Shown: piece by piece, positions 1 to 8,110 of the stretch
Layout of the letters: each line of letters begins with the position of its first letter
Position numbering within the stretch: the stretch's first letter is position 1
Source of the DNA: Bin5 sp965218625
GTDB lineage: Bacteria; Chloroflexota; Anaerolineae; Caldilineales; Caldilineaceae
Length of the DNA: 64,000 nt
Reading direction: 5' to 3'
Assembly (NCBI GenBank): GCA_965218625.1
Contig: CBDCLG010000016.1
Coordinates: 124,001 to 188,000, forward strand
Notes under the pieces: model-generated
Database searches by the model: none
What the model saw: the letters and a program-made list of their open reading frames with translations, nothing else
What the model was told of the DNA's origin: nothing
Position numbers and translations under genes: made by a program

Positions 1-1
1 G

Positions 2-598
2 TCTGGCCAAGAGATTCGCCATGCCCTAAATCAGGGGGCCTCGACCCTCCTGCTAGAAGAGCTAGCAAAAAGCAAAGAGTTTCAGGCCGCCGTTGACGAG
101 AGCGTTAGCCCGAAACGCATGACGGACCGAGAGTGTGTCCTCCGTTTCTTGGCTTTCAAGCTGAGAAGCCCGGACGACTACTTGTCCAGCGACGAACTTG
201 ACACTTTTCTCAATCTTCAGATGCAGCAGCTCAATCAAATGGGAAAGGACGACCAAAGTTCCCTAGATATCCTCAGAAATGACTTCAAGAGGACCATGCT
301 AGCAGCTAGACGCATTTTTGGTAACCAGGCTTTTCGCAAATACTTTCCACGCGAGAGTCGCCGTTCACCAGTAAGTAAGGCGCTTTTCGAGACTTGGTCT
401 GTGAATCTTGACAAGCTGAGTGAGGAACAAATCGACTTGCTTGTCACTCGCAAAAAGCTGTTGATGTCCAATTTCGCCAATCTTATGGATGACAGTGAAT
501 TTATGAATTCGATTTCCTATAGTACTGGAGATTCCAAGCGCGTCCACTACCGTTTCAGAAAGATCAGAGAGCTTATACTGGAGACCTTACTTGCTTGA
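2..598 (+). CDS. DUF262 (GmrSD N-terminal-like) protein, 5' end outside window
   Basis: The frame is open from the left edge, so the gene starts outside the window. The visible 198 residues begin GQEIRHALNQG and continue with RMTDRECVLRFLAF, the conserved 3' part of the DUF262 family. Family knowledge: DUF262 (ParB/Srx-like fold) is a nucleotide-binding or nuclease-type domain seen in GmrSD type IV restriction and in other defence operons. The lost N-terminus would carry the catalytic motif, so activity cannot be judged. The stop lies before the ATG (603) of the neighbouring ATPase, which implies tight coupling. Base composition is visibly more AT-rich than most of the window. Family assignment is good; the defence role is inferred from its neighbours. 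Confidence 0.8.
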   Translation, partial: SGQEIRHALNQGASTLLLEELAKSKEFQAAVDESVSPKRMTDRECVLRFLAFKLRSPDDYLSSDELDTFLNLQMQQLNQMGKDDQSSLDILRNDFKRTMLAARRIFGNQAFRKYFPRESRRSPVSKALFETWSVNLDKLSEEQIDLLVTRKKLLMSNFANLMDDSEFMNSISYSTGDSKRVHYRFRKIRELILETLLA

Positions 599-602
599 GT
601 CG

Positions 603-1744
603 ATGACCCTTCATAACTTTAAAGCCTTCATTGAGCAAAGCATCGAATTGCGACCATTGACGCTGCTTACCGGTCTCAACGGCATGGGGAAGTCTTCGGC
701 ACTCCAGTCTTTGCTGCTGCTGCGTCAGTCCCACCAGCAGCGAGTTCTGGCTCCTTCCGAAGGATCTGGGCTTGGTACTCAACGGTGAGCTTGTTCAGGC
801 TTGGGACTGGTCGAGACGTGCTATTTGATAACGCCGAGGAAGATGAAATCGGGTTTGCGCTTGAGATCAGATGGTCAGAGAAAGCTCGGTGGCGATTCGC
901 TTACGATAGACAGGCTGATGTTCCTCGCAACGTATGGCTGAGAGCCATGTTCCCGGGGACGTAATCTTTGCATAGCAATCTTTTTACCGACGAGTTCCAC
1001 TTTCTTGAGGCGGAGCGGATAGGCCCGCGGACATTCCTTCGAAATGGCAGACTTTTGTTGTCCGTGAACATCAAACAGATTGGGCACTAAGGGACAATAC
1101 GCCGGCGCATTTCCTCGATCACTTCCGTAGCAACAGAGGTTCCTGTAGAAACTGCATCACTCCAAATGCCAGGTCCGCTGACCTTGCTTGATCAAGTGAC
1201 CGCTTGGATGGGTGACATTACCCCGGGAGCTATCATACGAGTCGAAGGTTTTGACGGAGACATGGATCTTAGTGCGACTTGGCATTTGGATTTGTAGCGT
1301 GCCGACACGTGCGGGTGATGTCCGGTACTATCGGTCTACCAACGTCGGATTTGGCCTTGACGTATACCCTTACCAGTCTTGGTGGCACTTATCTCCAGCT
1401 CGAAGCTGGAGGGATAGTACTCTTGGAAAACCCAGAAGCTCATCTTCATCCCTCGCGGTCAGTCCAAGATGGGCGAACTTATGGCTCGCGCGGCCGCCGC
1501 AGGTGTGCAGATTGTCGTTGAAACACACAGTGATCACATACTCAATGGGATTCGAGTCGCTGTAAAGCGCGGCCTGACGATGCCTGAAGACGTCGCTTTG
1601 CACTTTTTCCAACGCCCTGCGGACGACAGCGAATCGAGTGGCATTGACGTCGTTTCACCCCAAATTGACCGGGACGGCCGATTGGACACTTGGCCGGAGG
1701 GCTTCTTTGACGAGTACACAAAGAGCCTACGCTTCCTCATCTAA
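603..1744 (+). pseudogene. DUF3696-type AAA ATPase, multiply frameshifted
   Basis: Pieces of one ~380-residue ATPase appear in order across three frames. They are an N-terminal MTLHNFKAF strand and P-loop GLNGMGKSS, a middle LGTGRDVLFDNAEEDEIGF, EAERIGPRT, then YYRSTNVGFGL, a Walker B-like IVLLENPEAHLHP, and a C-terminal VETHSDHILNGIRVAV with DGRLDTWPEGFFDEY, typical of DUF3696. The spacing suits a full-length gene, but at least five or six small indels and in-frame stops (near 785, 825, 960, 1088, 1295 and 1460) prevent a single product. The flanking genes on both sides are intact. It is either a genuine pseudogene or a very error-rich stretch of assembly; I favour real decay because the breaks are so dense and local. 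Confidence 0.75.
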
Positions 1745-1764
1745 CGTCCAGATTTCCTCCTCAA

Positions 1765-2733
1765 ATGACAATCTCTCTTGTTTTCAACGAGCTCTCTCTG
1801 CGTCGCCCGGCGCCCGACATTTACACTGCGCGAAAGTGGATGACTGGGTTGGTAAGAACGCTCAAAGTTGCTGCTGCCCATGAAGTAACCGTGCTACGAA
1901 TGCGCGCAAGCATTGGCGATCTTCTGTTGTCGCCCACCTATCCAGTGCATGCGTGGTTTCACGATAACGGAGTTTCTCAGGACGAGCAGATGTTCTTGTT
2001 GACTTACGCAACACAATATGTGTTCCTTCGTCCCCCTGATGAAGACTTGCAAAAGGACAGCGAGTTTCAGGAAAGGCAGCTATTATTCGAAGCCAAATTC
2101 GAAGGGGAGAAAGCTGAAGATTTAGGACTTTCTTTTCTATTGAATGGTCTAGGGCTAAGTGTCTTGTCTGAACGTTCTTGGGATACACCGTGGCTCACTC
2201 TAGATTGCGAAGAGGCTGACAACGAGACCGGAAAGTTTGCGACTTCTTGCGAGCAAGTACGTCATGTGTCGCGCCATCAGCATATATCGAGTGACCACGC
2301 GGCTTGGATCGAGGATCAAGATCGCGCAAGAGTGCGCACCGGTTCCGAATTGCTCCATTTGGCGTCTGTACGTTTTCCTAGGCTCGAATTCTGCGAAGAT
2401 GCAAAGAAGCAAATCCGAGCACTGACTGAGAGTTCAATGCATTTTCCAAGAGTTCGGGAACGACTGATTGAACTTGGGCAACTATCCAGCGAATGGGAAA
2501 AGGGAAACTTCAATTACCACCAAATCCACAACTCAAGTGACGAGAGTCCGTCCACGATGGGCAAATTTGGTCATCAGCGCAACTTTGTTTGCCCTGACGG
2601 ACAAATCAGGACGTTTCGATGGCATTTGAAGGGATTGCCGCTCCGGTGGCGGATTCATATCTGCGCGGATCCAGAAAGAAGAATGTTAATTGTAGGGTAT
2701 GTGGGAAAGCATTTGGACATAGTGACTGGCTGA
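1765..2733 (+). CDS. Hypothetical third component of a DUF262/DUF3696 module
   Basis: Intact 322-residue frame starting at ATG 1765, 20 bases after the ATPase remnant. It begins with a pattern I associate with uncharacterised proteins encoded beside DUF262 and DUF3696 genes (VFNELSL, PDIYTARKWM), followed by a YPVHAWFHDN segment and a C-terminal HQRNFVCPDGQIRTFRWHLK region. No signal peptide, membrane segment or catalytic signature is evident, and I do not know its biochemistry. Gene order and spacing argue that it works with the two upstream genes. With the ATPase broken, the system is probably inactive unless the indels are sequencing errors. Confidence 0.65.
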   Translation: MTISLVFNELSLRRPAPDIYTARKWMTGLVRTLKVAAAHEVTVLRMRASIGDLLLSPTYPVHAWFHDNGVSQDEQMFLLTYATQYVFLRPPDEDLQKDSEFQERQLLFEAKFEGEKAEDLGLSFLLNGLGLSVLSERSWDTPWLTLDCEEADNETGKFATSCEQVRHVSRHQHISSDHAAWIEDQDRARVRTGSELLHLASVRFPRLEFCEDAKKQIRALTESSMHFPRVRERLIELGQLSSEWEKGNFNYHQIHNSSDESPSTMGKFGHQRNFVCPDGQIRTFRWHLKGLPLRWRIHICADPERRMLIVGYVGKHLDIVTG

Positions 2734-2777
2734 GCATGTAGCTATCGATTCAATTGACAAAAGTCACTGACAGAGGT

Positions 2778-4343
2778 CTAGCGGGAAACAGTTGGAAGCG
2801 AAGAACCAAACGCCAAACGTAGAGCACGCCCCACGATCTTGAGCGCGGTCAGTACCTCGCGGCCGCCAAGAGCAAGATAGATGCCGAAGAATGCCAGCCC
2901 GCCACAACTCGCGCCGGCGAGGATGAAGAGCGGGGCTGGCAGTCGCAATTGGTGAAGCAGCAGGACGACGGCGTACATTCCCAGACTGCCCGCCAGCGCG
3001 CGGACCAGCGCCGCGCCGAGCAGGGGCAACGCCACGCCCGCGACGCGCAGATTGAGCGCCAGCATCGCTGCCCCCAGGGCTACAGCCGCGATCGACGTTG
3101 ACCAGGCCAACCCCGCGATGCCGTACGGCCCCACGAGCAGCAGGCTCAACCCCACATTGACTATCATCCAAGCCAGCGTCGCCCACATCGGCACGTGTGT
3201 GTTGTGCCTGGCGAAAAACGTCAGCGCCAGCACGTCGTACGAGGCCTCACCGAGCAGGCGCACGGAGAAGATCGCCATCAGCAGGAAGACCAGCGCGCTG
3301 GATTCCGGCCCGAAGGCGCCACGTTCGAAAAGGAAGGAGACAGCCGGCCGCCCCAGCGCCAACAGGCCGACCGCAGCCGGCAGCAGGAGCAGCCAGGTCG
3401 CGCGCAATCCCTGTGTGACGGTCAGGCGCAGCTGCCGGCCGTCGTCGGCGTTGTGCTGCTCCGCCATCGTCGGGAAAATGACCTGCGAAACCGCGGCGGC
3501 GAAGAGGGACTTGGGCATCGACAGCATCGCCAACATGGCGTAGTAGAAGGCCGCGATGCTGCCGGGCGGCAAGGGCGACGCCAGGCGGATGAAGACCAGG
3601 TCGACGGCCTGGAACGCGCCGAGCGTCACAATGCGCGGCCCCATCAAGCGGATTACCTCGCGCACACCCTGCAGGCGCAGGTCGATCTGCAAGCGAAGGC
3701 GGATTCGGTTACGCGCCAGCGCGGGGAGCTGTACGAGGACCGTCAGCAGGGCGCCCAGCACGCTGCCCCAGGCCATGCCGTGTACGCCCCAGAGCGGAAC
3801 CAGCGCGAAGAGGCCGACAATCTGGCCGGTGTCGATCAGGACGCGTCCCAGGGCCGGCGTCAGAAAGTGCTGGTGGGAGTGGAGCAGGCTGCCAAACACC
3901 CCCGAAACGCTGATCAACAGCGCGGCCAGCAGGAAAATGCGCATCATCTGCGCACTGAGCTGCTGCGTTGCGGCGGGGAAGTGGGGCGCCAGCAAAACGC
4001 GGATGAGCCAGGGCGCGGCTGCGATGGCAAGCAGACAGGCCGCGCCCATGACGATCATCGTCAGTGTGAGGACGGTACTGGCGAGCGAGGCGGCTTCACG
4101 GCCGCGGGACTGGGTGAGATAGCCGGAGTAGACGGGGATAAGGGCCGCGGAAAGCGCGCCGGCGGCCAGCAACGCCAGCAGGAGCTCGGGCAGCTGATTG
4201 GCGGTGGCGAAGGCATCCATCTCGGGGCCGGCGCCGAATAGCCGGGTCGTGACCAGCAGCTTCACAAAGCCTGTGATTTTGTCCAGCCCGAAGATGAAGA
4301 AGACGAGGAAAGAGGAGCGAACCAGGTGCGGTGTGCGGGACAT
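2778..4343 (-). CDS. murJ: Lipid II flippase MurJ (MviN family)
   Basis: A 521-residue polytopic membrane protein of the MATE/MOP-like MurJ family, which moves lipid-linked peptidoglycan precursor across the inner membrane. The N-terminus has the family pattern of a hydrophobic helix followed by KLLVTTRLFGAGPEMDAFATANQLPELLL. About 14 hydrophobic segments follow, with central AVDLVFIRLASPLPPGSIAAF and a FLFERGAFG segment typical of MurJ. Length matches the family. The gene converges on the DUF262 module 44 bases away. Its start, ATG 4343, lies 95 bases downstream of the end of the LysM-PA14 gene, so the two may be cotranscribed. Subfamily roles vary, and a polysaccharide flippase is a weaker alternative. 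Confidence 0.88.
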   Translation of the reverse strand: MSRTPHLVRSSFLVFFIFGLDKITGFVKLLVTTRLFGAGPEMDAFATANQLPELLLALLAAGALSAALIPVYSGYLTQSRGREAASLASTVLTLTMIVMGAACLLAIAAAPWLIRVLLAPHFPAATQQLSAQMMRIFLLAALLISVSGVFGSLLHSHQHFLTPALGRVLIDTGQIVGLFALVPLWGVHGMAWGSVLGALLTVLVQLPALARNRIRLRLQIDLRLQGVREVIRLMGPRIVTLGAFQAVDLVFIRLASPLPPGSIAAFYYAMLAMLSMPKSLFAAAVSQVIFPTMAEQHNADDGRQLRLTVTQGLRATWLLLLPAAVGLLALGRPAVSFLFERGAFGPESSALVFLLMAIFSVRLLGEASYDVLALTFFARHNTHVPMWATLAWMIVNVGLSLLLVGPYGIAGLAWSTSIAAVALGAAMLALNLRVAGVALPLLGAALVRALAGSLGMYAVVLLLHQLRLPAPLFILAGASCGGLAFFGIYLALGGREVLTALKIVGRALRLAFGSSLPTVSR

Positions 4344-4438
4344 CGAAGGGCCCAGAAGGTCGCCGGGAGGGCCGGCGAAGAGGCCGTGGAAAGGGCGGGG
4401 ATCGGTACCCCCGAACCCTTTCCACGGTTCGATTCGGC

Positions 4439-6661
4439 CTATTTGAGCGTCCAGTCACCTCCGTCCAACGCCTCCAGTGAGTGCAGGGCAAAGTCGAGCT
4501 CGGTGGCCTCGTTGTGGTGGCCTTCCAGGCAGGATTCGACGGGGTCGCTCAAAAGCAGGAAGCCGTTGTCGAACTCCTGGTACGCGGCGCAGAAGCCCCG
4601 TTCTTCGGCAGTCGCCCAGCCCAGGTCGCCGTAAACGTCGTCATCGCCTTCCCAGAGATAGCCGAAGCCGCGCACGGGGGTCTGCATACCGTCGGGCGGA
4701 TCGCCGCGGTCGCCTGTGAGCTCCTGACTGTCCCAATCGTCGTCAAACCGGGTCCAGTCGCCGTCGTTGACGAAGACGAAGATGGCGTCTTCGTGTTGCT
4801 TCCAAATCATGTGGCCTGTCTGGAATGGCTGCCACGCTGCCCAAATGTTGCCGCCCTCTTTGGTCGGGCAACCGTGCTTGGCATAGCTCCAGAGGTGGTC
4901 CAGCTTGTCGTGCGTCGTGTATGGACAGAGGATACTCCAACCAGTGTCATTTCTCATCAGGAGGGCTGCGTCGCCGAGGAGTGTTTCCTCGGATTCAAGA
5001 TCGTCTCCCACGTGGGAGCAGTCGCCACCGGGTTCTTCGGTGAGAATGGTACCGTTTTCGAACACCTGCACCGAAGCGCACATTCCCTCTTCTTCGGCCG
5101 TTGCCCAGCCCAGGTCGTCGTAGACATCGTCGTCGGTCTCCCACAGATAGCCGAAACCGCGCACGGGGGTCTGCATGCCGTCGGGCGGGTCGCCACGATC
5201 GCCTGTGAGGTCCTGTTCATCCCAGTCATCCGAGAACTCGGTCCACGCTCCGTCGTCGACAAAGACGTAGATGGAATCCTGGCCGGATTGCCACAAAATG
5301 TGGCCTTCCTGGAAGGCCTGCAAGGAGATCCATTTGACCGAAGCCGCTCCGGTGATGCATCCATGCGCGGCCTGGTCCCAGAAGGGGGCGATTGCGCTGT
5401 CGGGGCTGCCCTTGCATACGCGCTCCCACGTGCCGGCCGTCAACGCCTGCAGCACGGCCCGGTAGAACGGTGTATCCAGGCCAAAGTTGTGCTGGTCTCC
5501 GTGGCAGGATCCTTCAGTGATTGCGGCGAGCAGTCTGCCCGTGTCAAATTTCTGGACGAGAGCGCAAAAGCCTTTTTCCTCGTTTTTTGCCCAGCCAAGG
5601 TCGGCATAGACATCGTCATTTTGTTCCCACAGATAGCCGAACCCGCGAACGGGGGAATGCAGCCCGGAAGGCGGTGTCCCGCGACCGGTCAGGTCCTCCT
5701 GGTCCCAGCTGTCGGTGTACGTGTTCCAGCTCCCGTCATCGACATACACATATAAGGAACCATCGCCCATGTGCCAAATCATGTGGCCCTTTTCAAAGCG
5801 CTGCCAGGCTGACCAGATCGTCTCAGCCGCAGCAGTCGGGCAGCCGACCGCGGCCTGCGACCAGTGCGTTTCCAGGTCGTCGTGAGGCTGAATATCGCAG
5901 TCGGGCTCCTCCTCTGCCTGCAGCTCCCACCAGACCGTGACGGAGGCATCCCCATCCGCCTCGAAGTACTCGACCCGCACCGTGTGACTGCCCCCGGTCA
6001 GCGTGGTATCGCTGACGGTCGTGGTAGCCGGGTGAACATTCCAGTCTTCGAGGATTGCGGTATCGTCAACGTAGATGCGTACGCCATCATCGGAGCGGGC
6101 GGAAAAGCGGTAGGTTCCCGCCTCTAATTCGACGGTGGCCGTCCAAGAGACGCTGAAGCTGTCGCTGGCGACGGTGGTGTCAGGGCTGCCCGACCCCCAG
6201 TCGAATTCGATGGCCGCGTCCTGGCGGGTTAGAATTGGGTCGCCGCTAAGGGACTGGCCGCTGTAGTATTGTCCAGTCCAACTGGCGGGTGTGCCGGTGG
6301 GCTGCGATGCGGCTGGCATGGTCGGCGCAGGGTCAGGTGTGGAGGGCGCCGCCTGGGCTGCAATGATCTGGGAATAGGGGATACAAAGCACCTGTCCCAC
6401 ATAGATGTGGTTGGGGTCGGTAATGCTGTTGGCCTCAGTGAGAGCGTCGACCGAAACGCCGGCGTCTTCGGCAATCCTCGAGAGCATCTCTCCGGCCTGG
6501 ACTGTATGCGTGCTGGCGCAATTGCTGCCCGCCGCCTGCTCTATCGTTTCGACGGAGCCGGCGCCGATTCTCTGCGGCACCAGGGCCAGCAGCAACGTTG
6601 CCGTAACTGCGGTGAGCAGCGCAAGACGTGTCCGGGCAAGAGTCGAAGTGTGTGAGCGCAT
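4439..6661 (-). CDS. Secreted LysM-PA14 protein with three internal repeats
   Basis: 740 residues. An N-terminal signal-like hydrophobic segment (about 12-33) is followed by a LysM domain (about 52-96, TVQAGEMLSRIAEDAGVS...GQVLCIPY), a Thr/Pro linker (about 104-126) and a PA14-like beta domain (about 127-247, YRFSARSDDGVRIYVDD). Three ~115-residue repeats then occur at about 264-379, 427-541 and 588-703. Each contains W-x-QEG/KGH-M/I-x-W, VFVDDG-x-W, a DxWDxQ/EDLTG stretch, PVRGFGYLWE and DLGWA, and ends with a Cys-containing strand. LysM and PA14 both bind glycans, so a cell-surface or peptidoglycan-associated role is inferred. The repeat is not a family I can name; it is acidic and Trp-rich. 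Start ATG 6661. Confidence 0.82.
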   Translation of the reverse strand: MRSHTSTLARTRLALLTAVTATLLLALVPQRIGAGSVETIEQAAGSNCASTHTVQAGEMLSRIAEDAGVSVDALTEANSITDPNHIYVGQVLCIPYSQIIAAQAAPSTPDPAPTMPAASQPTGTPASWTGQYYSGQSLSGDPILTRQDAAIEFDWGSGSPDTTVASDSFSVSWTATVELEAGTYRFSARSDDGVRIYVDDTAILEDWNVHPATTTVSDTTLTGGSHTVRVEYFEADGDASVTVWWELQAEEEPDCDIQPHDDLETHWSQAAVGCPTAAAETIWSAWQRFEKGHMIWHMGDGSLYVYVDDGSWNTYTDSWDQEDLTGRGTPPSGLHSPVRGFGYLWEQNDDVYADLGWAKNEEKGFCALVQKFDTGRLLAAITEGSCHGDQHNFGLDTPFYRAVLQALTAGTWERVCKGSPDSAIAPFWDQAAHGCITGAASVKWISLQAFQEGHILWQSGQDSIYVFVDDGAWTEFSDDWDEQDLTGDRGDPPDGMQTPVRGFGYLWETDDDVYDDLGWATAEEEGMCASVQVFENGTILTEEPGGDCSHVGDDLESEETLLGDAALLMRNDTGWSILCPYTTHDKLDHLWSYAKHGCPTKEGGNIWAAWQPFQTGHMIWKQHEDAIFVFVNDGDWTRFDDDWDSQELTGDRGDPPDGMQTPVRGFGYLWEGDDDVYGDLGWATAEERGFCAAYQEFDNGFLLLSDPVESCLEGHHNEATELDFALHSLEALDGGDWTLK

Positions 6662-7045
6662 CTGTATTTCCTGTTTGGATTAGGGCTTACGTGCGAGACG
6701 AATAGCCTGTCCGCGGTCCTTTTCTGCCATTCTGCTATGTCTGGAATCGGAAGTCAAAGGGGGCCCTCTATCTGGAACTGCAACAATTCGGGGCTTTTTG
6801 GTGGCGGAGATCTGGCAAATTACACTGGAGAGACCTTGTGCCGGGCGAATTCAACGCTGGAAGAGGCAATACGTCCCATTTGGGCAAGTTCCCTACGATG
6901 CATCTACGAATCGAATTACACCGTGTGCCGCATGCAGAAACCTGCCGCCGGACGGTCAGATCGCGACAGCGTGAGACCGTCTGCTATAATGTATGCGGCC
7001 GAGCCGCAGCAGGTGCAGCTTGGGGTATTTGCCACGGGTGAACCT
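6662..7045. other. Intergenic region between divergent genes
   Basis: A 384-base gap separates the divergent LysM-PA14 gene and the DUF2905 gene. Open frames here run only as upstream extensions of the DUF2905 frame and show no family pattern. The recognisable signal is a TATAAT box at 6985-6990 near the right end. I see no RNA gene. Confidence 0.5.
6963..6990 (+). promoter_or_regulatory. Candidate sigma-70-type promoter for the DUF2905 gene
   Basis: A perfect TATAAT -10 box lies at 6985-6990. A weak -35 (GCGACA, 6963-6968, four of six consensus bases) sits 16 bases upstream. The predicted start near 6997 leaves a ~50-base leader before ATG 7046. Confidence 0.5.
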
Positions 7046-7252
7046 ATGGCGAAGTGGTTGATTCTTGTCGGGATTATTCTCGTTGTCGTTGGGGCGGCGC
7101 TGCAGTTCGCACCGTGGCTGTTCGCCTGGTTCGGCAAGCTACCCGGCGACATTAAGGTCGAGTCGGGATCGGTCAAGATCTTCGTTCCAATTACATCGAT
7201 GCTTTTGTTGAGCATCGCGCTAACGCTGCTTCTGAATCTCCTCAACCGTTGA
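7046..7252 (+). CDS. DUF2905 family small membrane protein
   Basis: 68 residues beginning MAKWLILVGIILVVVGAAL, with two hydrophobic helices (about 5-27 and 48-66) around the conserved GKLPGDIKVESGSVKIFVPITSM-type loop. This matches the DUF2905 family in length and pattern. Family function is unknown; the small hairpin membrane topology is clear. ATG 7046 is chosen over longer in-frame extensions because the family starts exactly here and a TATAAT box lies 56 bases upstream. The following methyltransferase begins 16 bases after the stop, so the two probably share a transcript. Confidence 0.85.
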   Translation: MAKWLILVGIILVVVGAALQFAPWLFAWFGKLPGDIKVESGSVKIFVPITSMLLLSIALTLLLNLLNR

Positions 7253-7267
7253 TCCGCAGAGGTATGG

Positions 7268-8047
7268 TTGCACGACGCATCCAGACTGCTCGAAATGTGG
7301 AAGGCAGAAGAGGAGCTACCCTTCACAGGCTGGGATTTCTCCTACCTGGATGGGCGGATGATGCTGGATCAGCCGCCCTGGTCCTACACGTCTCGCGCCA
7401 AAGAGCTGATGCGGCGGGCGTCGTCCGTCCTCGATATCGCAACGGGCAGCGGGGAACGGCTGCTGGAAATGCGGGACTGTTGGCCGGGGAGGGTCGTGGC
7501 GACGGAAGGGTATCCTCCCAACCTTGCATTGGCGTCTAGGCGGCTGGAGCCGCTTGGTGTGTGGGTCGTGGAAGCCGACAGCGACGAATTCAGTCCCATG
7601 CCGTTCGCTGACGGCGAGTACGAACTTGTGACTAACCGCCATGCGGCCCTTCATCTCGATGAGATTGCGCGAATTCTGGCCTCAGGCGGCGCCCTCCTGA
7701 CACGGCAGGTGGATGGCATGTGGGCGCATGACCTGCTTGCTATCTTCGGCGCATACCCGCAATGGCCGGAAGCGTCGCCGCAGAAATACGTACCGTGGCT
7801 GAAACGAGTTGGACTCGAGCTGATCGACCTGCGCGAGTGGTCCGGCAAGCTTGTGTTTACCGACGTAGTAGCCGTCGTCTACTACCTGAAGGCGGTGCCC
7901 TGGCTCGTACCCGACTTCTCGGTAGCCACGCATCTTGAAGGCTTGAAGGCGCTGCAGCGGCAGCTCGACGCGCAAGGCCAATTGGAGTTCGCAGCGAAGA
8001 GCTACCTGATTGAAGCTGGGAAGCCGGAAAGGGTTAGGGTCGCTTAG
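7268..8047 (+). CDS. SAM-dependent methyltransferase (class I)
   Basis: 259 residues from a TTG at 7268; an in-frame ATG at 7295 (MWKAEEELPF) is the alternative start. The Rossmann motif I VLDIATGSGERLLEM is clear, followed by an acidic strand end (VVATEG) and a motif near FADGEYELVTNRHAALHLDEIARIL, the usual arrangement of methyltransferase type 11 proteins. A conserved N-terminal FTGWDFSYLDGR segment suggests a defined subfamily that I recall from many bacteria, without a known substrate. It lies 16 bases after the DUF2905 gene and converges on the nitrate reductase gene. Substrate unknown. Confidence 0.8.
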   Translation: MHDASRLLEMWKAEEELPFTGWDFSYLDGRMMLDQPPWSYTSRAKELMRRASSVLDIATGSGERLLEMRDCWPGRVVATEGYPPNLALASRRLEPLGVWVVEADSDEFSPMPFADGEYELVTNRHAALHLDEIARILASGGALLTRQVDGMWAHDLLAIFGAYPQWPEASPQKYVPWLKRVGLELIDLREWSGKLVFTDVVAVVYYLKAVPWLVPDFSVATHLEGLKALQRQLDAQGQLEFAAKSYLIEAGKPERVRVA

Positions 8048-8110
8048 CTGCCGGAGCCGGGCCCGGGCTATGTTGCAAGGCTGACAGCCAGCGGAGAAAG
8101 CGCGTCGTGT

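Noticed and set aside
3195..4241. Long plus-strand open frame opposite murJ
   Set aside because: Antisense shadow of a clear MurJ gene in GC-rich DNA; Arg/Gln/Gly-rich composition with no family pattern.
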